Shown: positions 34,628 to 44,014 of the stretch, in pieces | Layout: each line of letters opens with the position of its first letter | How positions within the stretch are numbered: position 1 is the first letter of the stretch | Origin: Pseudoduganella rivuli | GTDB lineage: Bacteria > Pseudomonadota > Gammaproteobacteria > Burkholderiales > Burkholderiaceae_D | Reading direction: 5' to 3' | Assembly (NCBI RefSeq): GCF_009674485.1 | Contig: NZ_WKJJ01000009.1 | Coordinates: forward strand, 1 to 64,000 | Length of the DNA stretch: 64,000 bases | Program-made: the position numbers and the translations under genes | Notes under the pieces: model-generated | The model's input: the letters and a program-made list of their open reading frames with translations, nothing else | The model's database searches: none | Told to the model about the DNA's origin: nothing

Positions 34628-36172
34628 TTACAGCTCCTGTCCGGCGTCCAGCGCCACGTCGCGCACGGTGTCGATAAACACCTGGGCGCGATGCGCATAG
34701 TTTTTAAACATGTCCAGGCTGGCGCACGCGGGCGACAGCAGGACAGCGTCGCCCGGCTGCGCGAGTTTGGCGGCCAGCTTCACGGCTGCCGGTAAATCCG
34801 TGCCGCAATCGACCATCGCGTCGGCCGCCAGCGCGCCGTTCGCTTCCAGCGTGGCGCGGATCGCCGGGCCGTCACGTCCGATCAGCAGCACGGCGCGCAC
34901 GTAGCGCGACACCGGCTCGGCCAGCGGATCGAATTGCTGGCCCTTGCCATCGCCGCCGGCAATCAGCACCAGGCGCTGGTGCGCGCCGCCGAAGCTCTTG
35001 CCCAGGCCATTCAGCGCGGCCACCGTGGCGCCCACATTGGTACCCTTGGAATCGTCGTAATACTCGACCTGGTTGATCGACCCGATCAATTCCACGCGGT
35101 GCGGCTCGCCCTTGTATTCACGCAAGCCATGCAGCAGCGGCGCGAACGGCAAGCCGATGGCGCGGCACAGGGCCAGCGACGCCAGCGCATTCGACGCGTT
35201 ATGCAAACCACGGATTTGCAGCGCGTCGGACGGCATCAGGTTCTTGATCGTGGTCGGTACTTCAGGAGCCGGTTCATTCTTGCGGCGCTTCTTCGGTTCC
35301 GCATCCTCGTCCGGCACCGCCGTGGCCAGCCACGTCACATTGCGCTCGTTGTGCAAGCCAAAGCTGTCCGCCGCCACCGGCTCGTTCAGGCCGAACGTGA
35401 CATTCCTGCCGACCGGGTCGGCCATCGCCATGACGACGGCGTCGTCGCGGTTCAGGACGCGCACCGTGTCCGCGCCGAAGATGCGCGCCTTGTCCATCGC
35501 GTACGCATCCATCGAGCCGTGCCAGTCGAGGTGGTCCTGCGTCACGTTCAATACCGTGGCCGCATGCGCGTTCAGGCTGTACGTCGTATGCAGCTGGAAA
35601 CTGGACAGTTCCAGCACCCAGGCCTGCGGCAGTTCATTGGCGTCGATGACTTCGCGCAGCACGTCCAGCGCCGCCGGCGAGATGTTGCCGGCCACGCGCG
35701 CCGTCAGCCCGGCGCGCTGGATCAACTGGCCCGTCAGGCTGGTCACCGTGGTCTTGCCATTCGTGCCGGTAATCGCCACGACCTTCGGGTCGTAGCCAGT
35801 GGAGGCTTTCAGCGCGGCCAGCGCCTGCGCAAACAGTTCGATCTCGCCCCACAGCGGGATTTTTGCCGCCGTGGTGGCCGAGACAATATCAATCAATTCG
35901 CGGCCGGGAGCAAGGCCGGGACTGGTGACGGCGAAGTCCATGCCGAACAACAGTTCCATGTTCAGCGGGCCGGAAACGAATTCCGCGCCGGGCACGCTGT
36001 CCTTCAATGCGGACAGGCGTGCGCCGACCGCGTCGGCGGAACGGGTGTCGGCCACGCGCACGTGCGCACCCTGGCGCGCCAGCCAAAGCGCAATTGCCAG
36101 GCCCGATTCCCCTAGGCCCAGCACCAGTGCTTTTTTTCCGTCGTAGAGCTTTTCCATATCAGCGCAGCGCAT
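34628..36172 (-). CDS. murD: UDP-N-acetylmuramoylalanine-D-glutamate ligase MurD
   Basis: The protein has 514 residues. The N-terminal motif is VLGLGESGLAIALW and the ATP loop is GTNGKTTVTSL. A charged insertion (EDAEPKKRRKNEP) lies in the middle domain. It adds D-Glu to UDP-MurNAc-L-Ala. The first ATG overlaps the mraY stop (TGATG); the second in-frame ATG at 36157 (MEKLYDGKKALVLG) is an equally plausible start. Neither has a clear ribosome site, favouring coupling. Confidence 0.93.
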   Translation of the reverse strand: MRCADMEKLYDGKKALVLGLGESGLAIALWLARQGAHVRVADTRSADAVGARLSALKDSVPGAEFVSGPLNMELLFGMDFAVTSPGLAPGRELIDIVSATTAAKIPLWGEIELFAQALAALKASTGYDPKVVAITGTNGKTTVTSLTGQLIQRAGLTARVAGNISPAALDVLREVIDANELPQAWVLELSSFQLHTTYSLNAHAATVLNVTQDHLDWHGSMDAYAMDKARIFGADTVRVLNRDDAVVMAMADPVGRNVTFGLNEPVAADSFGLHNERNVTWLATAVPDEDAEPKKRRKNEPAPEVPTTIKNLMPSDALQIRGLHNASNALASLALCRAIGLPFAPLLHGLREYKGEPHRVELIGSINQVEYYDDSKGTNVGATVAALNGLGKSFGGAHQRLVLIAGGDGKGQQFDPLAEPVSRYVRAVLLIGRDGPAIRATLEANGALAADAMVDCGTDLPAAVKLAAKLAQPGDAVLLSPACASLDMFKNYAHRAQVFIDTVRDVALDAGQEL

Positions 36173-37341
36173 CAGCGTAACTTCAACGTCGACAACCCGA
36201 ACAGCACCAGCATCATCGTGACGATCCAGAACCGCACGACGACCTGGGTCTCTTTCCAGCCTTTTTGCTCAAAGTGGTGGTGCAGCGGCGCCATCAGGAA
36301 CACGCGGCGTCCCGTGCCATAGCGTTTTTTCGTGTACTTGAACCAGCCCACCTGGATGATGACGGACACGGTTTCCGCGACGAATACGCCGCCCATGATG
36401 AACAGCACGATTTCCTGGCGCACGATGACGGCGATGGTGCCCAGCGCGCCGCCCAGCGCCAGTGCGCCGACGTCGCCCATGAACACTTGCGCGGGGTGCG
36501 TGTTGTACCAGAGGAAGGCCAGCCCCGCGCCGGCCAGCGCGCCGCAAAAGATGATCAATTCGCCGGCGCCCGGGATGTACGGGATGAACAGGTATTTCGA
36601 ATACACGGAACTGCCGGTCAGGTAGGCGAACAAGCCCAGCGCGGAACCCACCATCACGGTGGGCATGATCGCCAGCCCGTCCAGGCCATCGGTGAAGTTC
36701 ACGGCATTCGACGAACCGACAATGACGCAATACGTCAGCGCGATGAAGCCCCAAACGCCCAGCGGATAGCTGATGGTCTTGAAGAACGGGACGATCAGGT
36801 CGGCCTTGGGCGGCAAATCCATCGAGAAGCCCGACTGCACCCACTGGAAGAACAGTTCGAACACTTTGGCCGGCGTCGGCGCGGACACGGAAAACGCCAG
36901 GTACAGCGCGGCGCCGATGCCCACCAGCGATTGCCAGAAATACTTTTCAGCGGAGCGCATGCCTTCCGGGTCCTGGCGCACCACCTTGCGGTAATCGTCG
37001 ACCCAGCCGACGGCGCCAAAGCCCAGGGTCACCACCATCACGGGCCAGATCAGGCGATTGGACCAGTCGCACCACAGCAGGGTCGACGTGCCGATCGCGA
37101 TCAGCACCAGCACGCCGCCCATGGTCGGCGTGCCGTGTTTTTTCAGGTGGGTTTGCGGACCATCGGTACGCACGGCCTGGCCATATTTCATCGCGGTCAA
37201 TTTGCGGATCACAGCCGGACCTGCCCACAGGCCGATCACCAGCGAGGTGATGGTCGCGAACACTGCGCGCGCAGTGATGAAATTGAACACGCGCAGGGGA
37301 CTGAATACGTCCTGGTACGTTTGTGCGAGCCAGAGCAGCAT
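36172..37341 (-). CDS. mraY: Phospho-N-acetylmuramoyl-pentapeptide transferase MraY
   Basis: The protein has 389 residues with ten predicted membrane helices. The catalytic signatures are KKHGTPTMGG, NFTDGLDGLA and a C-terminal MAPLHHHFEQKGW. It transfers phospho-MurNAc-pentapeptide to undecaprenyl phosphate, giving lipid I. It starts two bases after the murF stop and its own stop overlaps the murD start. Confidence 0.96.
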   Translation of the reverse strand: MLLWLAQTYQDVFSPLRVFNFITARAVFATITSLVIGLWAGPAVIRKLTAMKYGQAVRTDGPQTHLKKHGTPTMGGVLVLIAIGTSTLLWCDWSNRLIWPVMVVTLGFGAVGWVDDYRKVVRQDPEGMRSAEKYFWQSLVGIGAALYLAFSVSAPTPAKVFELFFQWVQSGFSMDLPPKADLIVPFFKTISYPLGVWGFIALTYCVIVGSSNAVNFTDGLDGLAIMPTVMVGSALGLFAYLTGSSVYSKYLFIPYIPGAGELIIFCGALAGAGLAFLWYNTHPAQVFMGDVGALALGGALGTIAVIVRQEIVLFIMGGVFVAETVSVIIQVGWFKYTKKRYGTGRRVFLMAPLHHHFEQKGWKETQVVVRFWIVTMMLVLFGLSTLKLR

Positions 37342-37343
37342 GA

Positions 37344-38744
37344 TTAGTGTGTTTCCTTTGTAGCTTGTTGTTGCCCAATCAAATGCTGCACGGCCCGTTC
37401 CATTTTCATGAAGCGGGAGCCCTTGATCAATACAGTTGCATCCGGCGTTACCTTTGCTGTCAGTGCGGACAGCAGCGAGTCGAATGTTTCAAAGTGCTGC
37501 ACGCCACTTACCGTGCCCATATGGCGTGCCAGCTCTCCAGTGACGAGCACATGCTCGATACCCTTGGCGGCGGCATAGGCGGCAATCTCTTCGTGGAATT
37601 CGCGGCCCTGCTCGCCCACTTCACCCATGTCGCCCAACGCCAGCACGCGAGGCGCCGGCGCTTTGGCCAGCACATCGATTGCGGCCCGGACCGAATCCGG
37701 GTTGGCGTTGTACGTGTCGTCAATCACCACCGCGCCATTGGCGGCAGTCTTCTTTTGCAGGCGGCCCGCGACCGGTGCGAAATGGTCGAGGCCCTGCTTG
37801 ATCTGTTCCACTGGAACACCCGCCGCATAGGTGCAGGCGACAGCGGCCAGCGCATTCAATACATTGTGTTCGCCGGCGGCTTGCAAGCCGACATAGAACT
37901 GCTCCAGGTCGCCGTCGGCTTTACGGATGGAGATGAACATCTGGCTGCCGAAATCGCCGGCGCGGTGCGAGCACGAGACGTCCGCCTCCTTGTTCAGGCC
38001 GAAGGTCAAGGTGCGGCGGCCCGCGCTCAGTTCCTGCCACACATACGTGTATTCATCGTGGCGGGGGAACACGGCCACGCCATCGGCCGGCAACGCTGCC
38101 AGCACGGCGCCGTTTTCTCGGGCCACGGCTTCCACGGTATGCATGAATTCCTGGTGTTCGCGCTGCGCATTGTTGACCATGGCGATGGTCGGCTGCGCAA
38201 TGGCGGCCAGGCGGCCGATTTCGCCCGGATGGTTCATGCCCATCTCGATCACCGCCGACTGGTGCTGTTCGTTCAGCCGGAACAAGGTCAGCGGCACGCC
38301 GATTTCATTATTCAAATTGCCGCGCGTGGCCAGGCGGCCTTCGTCGCCATGGCTTGCCGCCAGGATGGCTGAAATCATTTCCTTGACGGTGGTCTTGCCA
38401 TTGCTGCCCGTGACGCCGATCACGGGAATGCTGAAATGCCCGCGCCACCAGTTCGCAATGCGGCCCAGCGCCTGCAGCGTGTCCGGCACGATCAGCGCCG
38501 GCAGCGGGAAGCCGTCCGGCACCTGTTCCGCGACAACCGCCGCCACGCCTTTCCCCGCGCACTGCGCGAGGAAATCATGGGCGTCGAAGGTCTCGCCGCG
38601 CAAGGCGACGAACAGCGAACCGGCCGCCACGGTGCGGGTGTCGGTCGAGACGCCTTCAAAATGCACATCGGCGCCGTGCAAGACGGCGCCCGATCCACTG
38701 GCTGACGTCAGGGCTGGCAAAAGCTGGCTCAGTGTCGCGCGCAT
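37344..38744 (-). CDS. murF: UDP-MurNAc-tripeptide-D-Ala-D-Ala ligase MurF
   Basis: The protein has 466 residues. The ATP loop is GSNGKTTVKEM, with conserved NLNNEIGVPLTL and DDTYNANPDSV motifs. It adds D-Ala-D-Ala from Ddl. The start is the ATG at 38744, which overlaps the murE stop (TGATG) and has GAGG eight bases upstream. A TTG one codon earlier is not needed. Confidence 0.95.
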   Translation of the reverse strand: MRATLSQLLPALTSASGSGAVLHGADVHFEGVSTDTRTVAAGSLFVALRGETFDAHDFLAQCAGKGVAAVVAEQVPDGFPLPALIVPDTLQALGRIANWWRGHFSIPVIGVTGSNGKTTVKEMISAILAASHGDEGRLATRGNLNNEIGVPLTLFRLNEQHQSAVIEMGMNHPGEIGRLAAIAQPTIAMVNNAQREHQEFMHTVEAVARENGAVLAALPADGVAVFPRHDEYTYVWQELSAGRRTLTFGLNKEADVSCSHRAGDFGSQMFISIRKADGDLEQFYVGLQAAGEHNVLNALAAVACTYAAGVPVEQIKQGLDHFAPVAGRLQKKTAANGAVVIDDTYNANPDSVRAAIDVLAKAPAPRVLALGDMGEVGEQGREFHEEIAAYAAAKGIEHVLVTGELARHMGTVSGVQHFETFDSLLSALTAKVTPDATVLIKGSRFMKMERAVQHLIGQQQATKETH

Positions 38745-40300
38745 CAATTCGGCCTCATCATCGTCAGTCGCGCGCTCAATGCCAGTTGCGCGTGGTCAGC
38801 ATCGGAAAACGGCATCTTGCGGCCCTTGATTTCCTGGTACGGTTCGTGGCCTTTACCGGCCAGCAGGATCACGTCCTGCTTGCCCGCGTGCTTGACGGCG
38901 GACAGGATCGCGGCGGCGCGGTCTTCCACCGCCTGGAACACGGACGAAGGGTGGTTCGCATCCATGCCGGCCACGATTTGCGCGATGATCGCGTGCGGAT
39001 CTTCGCTGCGGGGATTGTCGCTGGTGACCAGCACGTGGTCGGCCGCCTGCGAAATCTTGCCCATTTGCGGACGCTTGCCCGGATCGCGGTCACCGCCGCA
39101 GCCGAACACGCACCATAGCTGGCCGCCCCGCTCCTGCGCCACCAGGCGCAACGTGGACAGGGTCTTTTCCAGCGCGTCCGGCGTGTGGGCGTAATCGATG
39201 ACCACCAGCGGCGCATCGGCGCCGCCGACCTGCTGCATGCGGCCCGGCGCGGGCACGATGGCTTCGATGGCGTCCACCGCCGCGCGCAAGGCAGTGCCTT
39301 TCGCCAGCAGCGCGCCCAGCACCGCCAGCGCATTGCTGATATTGAACTGGCCCACCAGCTGCGTGCGCACGTGCGCCGAACCTTGCGGGCAATCCAGGTG
39401 GAATTCCGTGCCGGCGCTGCGCGTGCGCACCTGCGTGGCGCGCAGCATGGCGACATTGGCGATATCCGGCTGCGCGGCGGCTTCCTGCAAGGTGTAACCC
39501 ATGACGGCAATCTCGCCGGCGGCGGCGCGGGCCGCCAGGCGAAGGGCAATGCGCAGTCCCGCCGGATCGTCGAGGTTGACCACGGCAGTTTTCAAACCGG
39601 GCCAGTCGAACAGCTTCATCTTGGCCGCTTCATAGGCCGCCATGCTGCCGTGATGGTCCAGGTGGTCGCGCGTCAGGTTGGTGAACAGCGCCGTATCGAA
39701 GTGCATGCCGTCCGTGCGGCCCAGGTCCAGCGCGATCGACGTGACTTCGATGGCCAGCGCCTGCGCACCCGCATCGCGGCTTTCCGCCAGCTTTTGCGCC
39801 AGCAGCACGGCGTCCGGCGTCGTGTAACCGGTCGGATCGAAGTCCGCTTCGCCCCGCGCGCGGAACATGCCCACGCCCAGCGTGCCGATCACGGCAGTCT
39901 GGCTGCCCAGGCGGCTCATGGCCTGGCCCAGCCACACGGCGCACGATGTCTTGCCGTTGGTGCCCGTCACGCCCACCGTATACATGGCGGCGTCGGGCTG
40001 GTTGTAATACGCGTGGGCGATCGGCCCGGACTGGCGCTTCAGGTCCGCCACTTCCAGGTGCGGCACGTTCCACGCGCCATCCCACTGCGCGCCCGCCGCT
40101 TCCAGCACCACGGCGCACGCGCCCTGCGCAATCGCGGCGGCGATATAGTCGCGGCCATCCTTGCCGTCGCCCGGATAGGCGAAGAAGACGTCGCCCGCCT
40201 GTACGCGGCGCGAGTCCGATGTCAGCTTGCCCGCCTTGTCGCCTACCGCGGCTTGCTGTTTGATCCAGTTACTGATGTCTGTCGGGTTCATGTTCTGCAT
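38744..40300 (-). CDS. murE: UDP-MurNAc-tripeptide synthetase MurE (meso-DAP type)
   Basis: The protein has 518 residues. The ATP loop is GTNGKTSCAVW. The substrate motif DNPR (SDNPRSEDP) indicates meso-diaminopimelate as the added amino acid, fitting a Gram-negative wall. Its start overlaps the ftsI stop (TAATG). A second in-frame ATG three codons later gives a slightly shorter option. Confidence 0.95.
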   Translation of the reverse strand: MQNMNPTDISNWIKQQAAVGDKAGKLTSDSRRVQAGDVFFAYPGDGKDGRDYIAAAIAQGACAVVLEAAGAQWDGAWNVPHLEVADLKRQSGPIAHAYYNQPDAAMYTVGVTGTNGKTSCAVWLGQAMSRLGSQTAVIGTLGVGMFRARGEADFDPTGYTTPDAVLLAQKLAESRDAGAQALAIEVTSIALDLGRTDGMHFDTALFTNLTRDHLDHHGSMAAYEAAKMKLFDWPGLKTAVVNLDDPAGLRIALRLAARAAAGEIAVMGYTLQEAAAQPDIANVAMLRATQVRTRSAGTEFHLDCPQGSAHVRTQLVGQFNISNALAVLGALLAKGTALRAAVDAIEAIVPAPGRMQQVGGADAPLVVIDYAHTPDALEKTLSTLRLVAQERGGQLWCVFGCGGDRDPGKRPQMGKISQAADHVLVTSDNPRSEDPHAIIAQIVAGMDANHPSSVFQAVEDRAAAILSAVKHAGKQDVILLAGKGHEPYQEIKGRKMPFSDADHAQLALSARLTMMRPN

Positions 40301-42141
40301 TACATGGCCTCCGGTCCGCTGTCGGCTGGCACCACGATTTCTGTCACGTTCGAATCGGGCGGCACATTCTTGGAGCGCAGCGCGTTGGCGGCGACGGCGG
40401 CGAAGGTGGGCGCGGCAACCTGGCCGCCATAGTGGCCGCCCTGGGTTGGTTCATCGATCATGACGGCGATGACGAAACGGGGATTCGACATCGGCACCAT
40501 GCCGGCGAACGAACCAATGTATTTACGGGGCATCGCATAGCGGCCGTTGACCACTTTATAAGCGGTACCGGTCTTGCCGCCCGCACGGTAGCCGGCGATT
40601 TGCGCCTGCTTGGCGGTGCCGTCCTTGCCGGACACCACGGTTTCCAGCATTTCGCGCATCTGGCGCGCCGTCTGCGGCTTGATCACCTGCGTGCCCACCG
40701 GCGGCGCCGCGACTTTCTGGAACGACAGTGGAATGATGTCGCCGTCGCGCGCGAAGATCAGGTAGGCGCGCGCCAGCTGGATCACGGACACGGAAATACC
40801 GTTACCGTAGCTCATGGTGGCCTGCTCGATCGGACGCCACGACTTGTACGGGCGCACGCGGCCCGCCACTGCGCCCGGGAAGCCCCATTTCGGCTGCTGG
40901 CCAAAGCCCACCTTGGTGAACATTTCCCACATTTCCTGGGCTGGCATCGACAGTGCGATCTTTGACGTGCCGATGTTCGACGACATTTCGATAATCTGCT
41001 GCACATTGATGACGCCATGGGGCTTGGTGTCCGTGACGGGCGCGCCATTGATGACAAACCTACCAGGCCCCGTATCGATATACGTGCTTGGCTTGATGCG
41101 GCCGGTGTCCATTGCCAGCGCCACCGTGAACGGTTTCAGAGTCGAGCCAGGCTCGAACGTGTCCGTCATCACGTGGTTACGCAACACTTCACGCTCGCTG
41201 CCACGCAAGGTGCGCGCTTCCTTCGGTTCGAACGTCGGATAGTTGGCCAGTGCCAGCACTTCACCGGTATGGACATCCAGCACCACAGCGGCACCGGCCT
41301 TGGCCTTGAACTTTTCCACAGCATTCTTCAGCTGCGTGAACGCGATATACTGGATCTTGCTGTCGACCGACAGGATCAAATCCTTGCCTTCGTGCGGCTC
41401 ATTGATGGTGCCGGCATCTTCCACGATGTGACCCAGGCGGTCCACGATCACACGGCGGCTGCCCGGCTTGCCCTTCAGCCACGACTCCTGCGCCTTTTCC
41501 ATGCCTTCCTGGCCCACGTCTTCCAGGTCGTTGAAGCCGATCACGTGCGACATCACGCCACCCTGCGGGTAGTAGCGCTTGTACTCCTTGCGCATTTCAA
41601 TGCCGTCCAGCTTCAGCGCCGTGATCTGGTGCGCCACGTCCATTTCGACCTGGCGCTTCAGGTACATCAGCACCTGCTTGTCCTTGTCCTTGTCGTCCGG
41701 CTTGCGCTTGGCGTCGACTTGCGCCTGCTTGGTTTCCAGCTTGCCGCGCAGTTCGGCTTCCGACATTTCCAGCAACGTCGCCAGCGCGCGCAGCTTGTCC
41801 GCCGGTTCTTTCAGCAATTCGCTCGGCACGCCCCACACGCCACGCACTTCGGCGGAGGACGCCAGCACCTGGTTGTCGCGGTCGCGGATATTGCCGCGCG
41901 TGGCCGGCAATTCCAGGGTGCGGCCATAGCGCAACTCGCCCTGGTCTTGCAGGAACTGGGTCGACAAGCCCTGCAGCCAGATGGCGCGGATGCCCAGCGC
42001 GGCAAAGGCGGCAAACAGTGCGAACAGCACGACGCGCGAACGCCATGGCGGCAGGCTGACCGCCAGCATGGGGCTCTTGGAAAACTGCACGCCCTTGGAA
42101 CGGGCCACGCGCGCGCTGTTAGCTCCGCCGGAACGCATCAT
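40300..42141 (-). CDS. ftsI: Septal peptidoglycan transpeptidase FtsI (PBP3)
   Basis: The protein has 613 residues. A short cytoplasmic part and one membrane helix (about 35-52) are followed by a PBP dimer domain and the transpeptidase. The catalytic motifs are S333 in EPGSTLKPF, the SSN triad and KTGTAYK. It cross-links septal wall with FtsW. The start overlaps the ftsL stop (ATGA). Two adjacent ATG codons leave one-residue uncertainty. Confidence 0.96.
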   Translation of the reverse strand: MMRSGGANSARVARSKGVQFSKSPMLAVSLPPWRSRVVLFALFAAFAALGIRAIWLQGLSTQFLQDQGELRYGRTLELPATRGNIRDRDNQVLASSAEVRGVWGVPSELLKEPADKLRALATLLEMSEAELRGKLETKQAQVDAKRKPDDKDKDKQVLMYLKRQVEMDVAHQITALKLDGIEMRKEYKRYYPQGGVMSHVIGFNDLEDVGQEGMEKAQESWLKGKPGSRRVIVDRLGHIVEDAGTINEPHEGKDLILSVDSKIQYIAFTQLKNAVEKFKAKAGAAVVLDVHTGEVLALANYPTFEPKEARTLRGSEREVLRNHVMTDTFEPGSTLKPFTVALAMDTGRIKPSTYIDTGPGRFVINGAPVTDTKPHGVINVQQIIEMSSNIGTSKIALSMPAQEMWEMFTKVGFGQQPKWGFPGAVAGRVRPYKSWRPIEQATMSYGNGISVSVIQLARAYLIFARDGDIIPLSFQKVAAPPVGTQVIKPQTARQMREMLETVVSGKDGTAKQAQIAGYRAGGKTGTAYKVVNGRYAMPRKYIGSFAGMVPMSNPRFVIAVMIDEPTQGGHYGGQVAAPTFAAVAANALRSKNVPPDSNVTEIVVPADSGPEAM

Positions 42142-42410
42142 TGCTCACCTGCCGTCAGGTATTGCGTACGGTTCGCCGTCAACTGCGTCATGTTCAGGTC
42201 GCGGCGCGCGATTTCTTCGATACGGGCGTGCTTGCCCAGCGTGGACTGGTCCAGCTGCAATTGCGCCCAGTCGACATCGAGCTGGCGCGCCTGGCGCTGC
42301 GCGCGCTCCAGGTCGATGAACAGGTGGCGCGCCTGGTATTGCGCATTGACCAGCGACAGCGCGCACGCTACCAGCAAGGCGGCCAGCACGGCATTGACCT
42401 TGAAACTCAT
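42138..42410 (-). CDS. ftsL: Divisome protein FtsL
   Basis: The protein has 90 residues. One membrane helix (about 8-25) is followed by a coiled-coil (LERAQRQARQLDVDWAQLQLDQ). It is a small scaffold that links FtsQ/FtsB to FtsW/FtsI. Sequence conservation is low in this family, so the call rests on size, topology and position between rsmH and ftsI. Both ends overlap neighbours. Confidence 0.9.
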   Translation of the reverse strand: MSFKVNAVLAALLVACALSLVNAQYQARHLFIDLERAQRQARQLDVDWAQLQLDQSTLGKHARIEEIARRDLNMTQLTANRTQYLTAGEQ

Positions 42411-43366
42411 GCGGCGCCTCCAGCCAGTTTGCGGGCGACGCGCATGACGGCGGAACGGGCGCGCGGGTTGGCTTCCACCTCTTCATTCGAAGGCTTGATC
42501 TTCGCCAGCAACTTCATTTCCGGCTGCGGCAAGTCCACTGCGCGGATCGGCAGGCGCCGGTCCGGCTGCGGCACGTTGGCCTTGCTGGCAAAGAAGCGCT
42601 TGACCATGCGGTCTTCCAGCGAATGGAAGCTGATGATGGCCAAAATGCCGCCCGGCGCCACGCAGTCGTAGGCCTGGCTTAAACCGGCCTCCAGGTCTTC
42701 GAGTTCCTGGTTGACGTGGATGCGTATAGCCTGAAAAGTCCGGGTGGCCGGGTCTTTGCCTTTTTCACGGGTCTTGACCGCCCCTGCCACGATACCGGCA
42801 AGCTGTCGTGTGGTTGAAATCGGCTCGATTTCTCGGCGAGCAACAATCGCCTTTGCAATCTGAAAAGCAAACCGCTCTTCGCCATAATCCCTGATCACCT
42901 TTTCCAAGTTTTCGGCGGATTCCACCGCCAGCCATTCGGCCGCCGACTGGCCGCGCGTGGTATCCATGCGCATGTCCAGCGGACCGTCATTGCGGAAGCT
43001 GAAGCCCCGGGCAGCATCATCCACTTGCGGCGAGGAAATGCCGAGGTCCAGCAAAATGCCATCGACCTGGCCAATGCCGCGCTCGGCAAGCGCAGCGGCC
43101 ATGGTGGCAAAACTGTCGTGGACAATGGTGAAGCGCGGGTCATTGATTTGTTCGGCGGTGGCGATCGCCTGCGGATCCTTGTCGAACGCGATCAACCGCG
43201 CCTGCGGTCCCAGGCGCGACAGGATCAGCCGTGTATGGCCGCCGCGGCCAAACGTACCATCTATATAAATACCGTTGGCGCGCTCGCCGCCCAGTTCGAG
43301 GGCGTCGACCGCTTCATCTAACAGCACCGTACGATGCTGGAATGCTGGCACCGCAGTAATCGTCAT
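42407..43366 (-). CDS. rsmH: 16S rRNA m4C1402 methyltransferase RsmH (MraW)
   Basis: The protein has 319 residues. The N-terminal motif HRTVLLDEAVDAL and the AdoMet-binding YIDGTFGRGGHT are characteristic. ISFHSLEDRMVKRFF is a further signature. The start is the ATG at 43366 (MTITAVPAF). An upstream in-frame start at 43402 reaches into mraZ and is less likely. It overlaps ftsL by ATGA. Confidence 0.95.
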   Translation of the reverse strand: MTITAVPAFQHRTVLLDEAVDALELGGERANGIYIDGTFGRGGHTRLILSRLGPQARLIAFDKDPQAIATAEQINDPRFTIVHDSFATMAAALAERGIGQVDGILLDLGISSPQVDDAARGFSFRNDGPLDMRMDTTRGQSAAEWLAVESAENLEKVIRDYGEERFAFQIAKAIVARREIEPISTTRQLAGIVAGAVKTREKGKDPATRTFQAIRIHVNQELEDLEAGLSQAYDCVAPGGILAIISFHSLEDRMVKRFFASKANVPQPDRRLPIRAVDLPQPEMKLLAKIKPSNEEVEANPRARSAVMRVARKLAGGAA

Positions 43367-43376
43367 TGAGCGGGCC

Positions 43377-43805
43377 TTAGAAAGAAAAATCCGACAGGGC
43401 ATCGGGCATCCCTGCCTCGATGGTTTGCGCTTCGTTATCGGCGCGCTTGGCCGGATCCCAGATTTCGAAGTGGGTCATCATGCCGGACAGGATCACGTCG
43501 CGGCCCAGGCCCACGGCGTCGCGCAGTTCAGGCGCGACCAGGATGCGGCCGGCGGAATCCATTTCCACGTCCACCGCATTGCCCAACAAAATACGCTGCC
43601 AGCCACGGGCCGACATCGGCCACGCGGCGATCTGGTCGCGCTTGGCTTCCCAAACATGGCGTGGATACATCAGCAAACAGCCGTCCGGATGCTTGGTAAG
43701 CGTGAGGCGTCCTTCGCACTGGAGTGCCAGTGCGTCGCGATGCCGGGCAGGAATAGACATCCTGCCTTTCGCATCGAGAGTGATCGCGGAAGCGCCTTGA
43801 AACAC
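43377..43805 (-). CDS. mraZ: Transcriptional regulator MraZ
   Basis: The protein has 142 residues with two SpoVT/AbrB-like repeats (ITLDAKGRMSIPARHR and VEMDSAGRILVAPELR). It is the DNA-binding repressor of the division cluster and the first gene of it. The start is GTG with AAGGT about five bases upstream. The upstream leader carries repeats that look like its own binding box. Confidence 0.94.
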   Translation of the reverse strand: MFQGASAITLDAKGRMSIPARHRDALALQCEGRLTLTKHPDGCLLMYPRHVWEAKRDQIAAWPMSARGWQRILLGNAVDVEMDSAGRILVAPELRDAVGLGRDVILSGMMTHFEIWDPAKRADNEAQTIEAGMPDALSDFSF

Positions 43806-43857
43806 GGTTGACCTTTGATGACCTGAGAATTCGTTGAGCCGGTGTGCATGGCGCTGA

Positions 43858-43896
43858 CCCCGCCAAAAAATCCCACAAAACTACACTTTTTCACAC
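43858..43896 (-). promoter_or_regulatory. MraZ-box-like repeats in the mraZ leader
   Basis: On the minus strand four five-base units occur every 10 bases: TGTGA, TGTAG, TGGGA and TGGCG. This is the TGGG(A/G)-N5 pattern bound by E. coli MraZ, though only one unit is exact. They lie between the promoter and the mraZ start. Confidence 0.55.
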
Positions 43897-43898
43897 AG

Positions 43899-43933
43899 TT
43901 GACCACTTTAGAGGATGGCAAGATAGTGGTCAA
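43899..43933. promoter_or_regulatory. Face-to-face promoters built on a TTGACCAC/GTGGTCAA inverted repeat
   Basis: The arms TTGACCAC (43899-43906) and GTGGTCAA (43926-43933) are perfect inverted repeats. On the minus strand they give TTGACC - 17 bases - TAAAGT (-35 43928-43933, -10 43905-43910), the likely division-cluster promoter. On the plus strand the other arm gives TTGACC - 17 bases - GATAGT (-35 43899-43904, -10 43922-43927), facing the 16-codon ORF. A regulator binding the dyad would control both. Confidence 0.55.
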
Positions 43934-43963
43934 GCGCTTTCCAATTGGAAAAAAGGAGAAATT

Positions 43964-44014
43964 ATGAATGAAATTAAGGACTTAGCGCCGACACCTGAAC
44001 CAGCGTCGAACTAA
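43964..44014 (+). CDS. Possible 16-residue peptide (MNEIKDLAPTPEPASN)
   Basis: An ATG preceded by AAAAAAGGAG (5-6 base spacing) opens a 16-codon frame ending in TAA. It lies about 35 bases downstream of a plausible -10 on the plus strand. No function is known. It could be a leader peptide, a real microprotein, or chance. Recognised only by its ribosome site and promoter placement. Confidence 0.3.
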   Translation: MNEIKDLAPTPEPASN

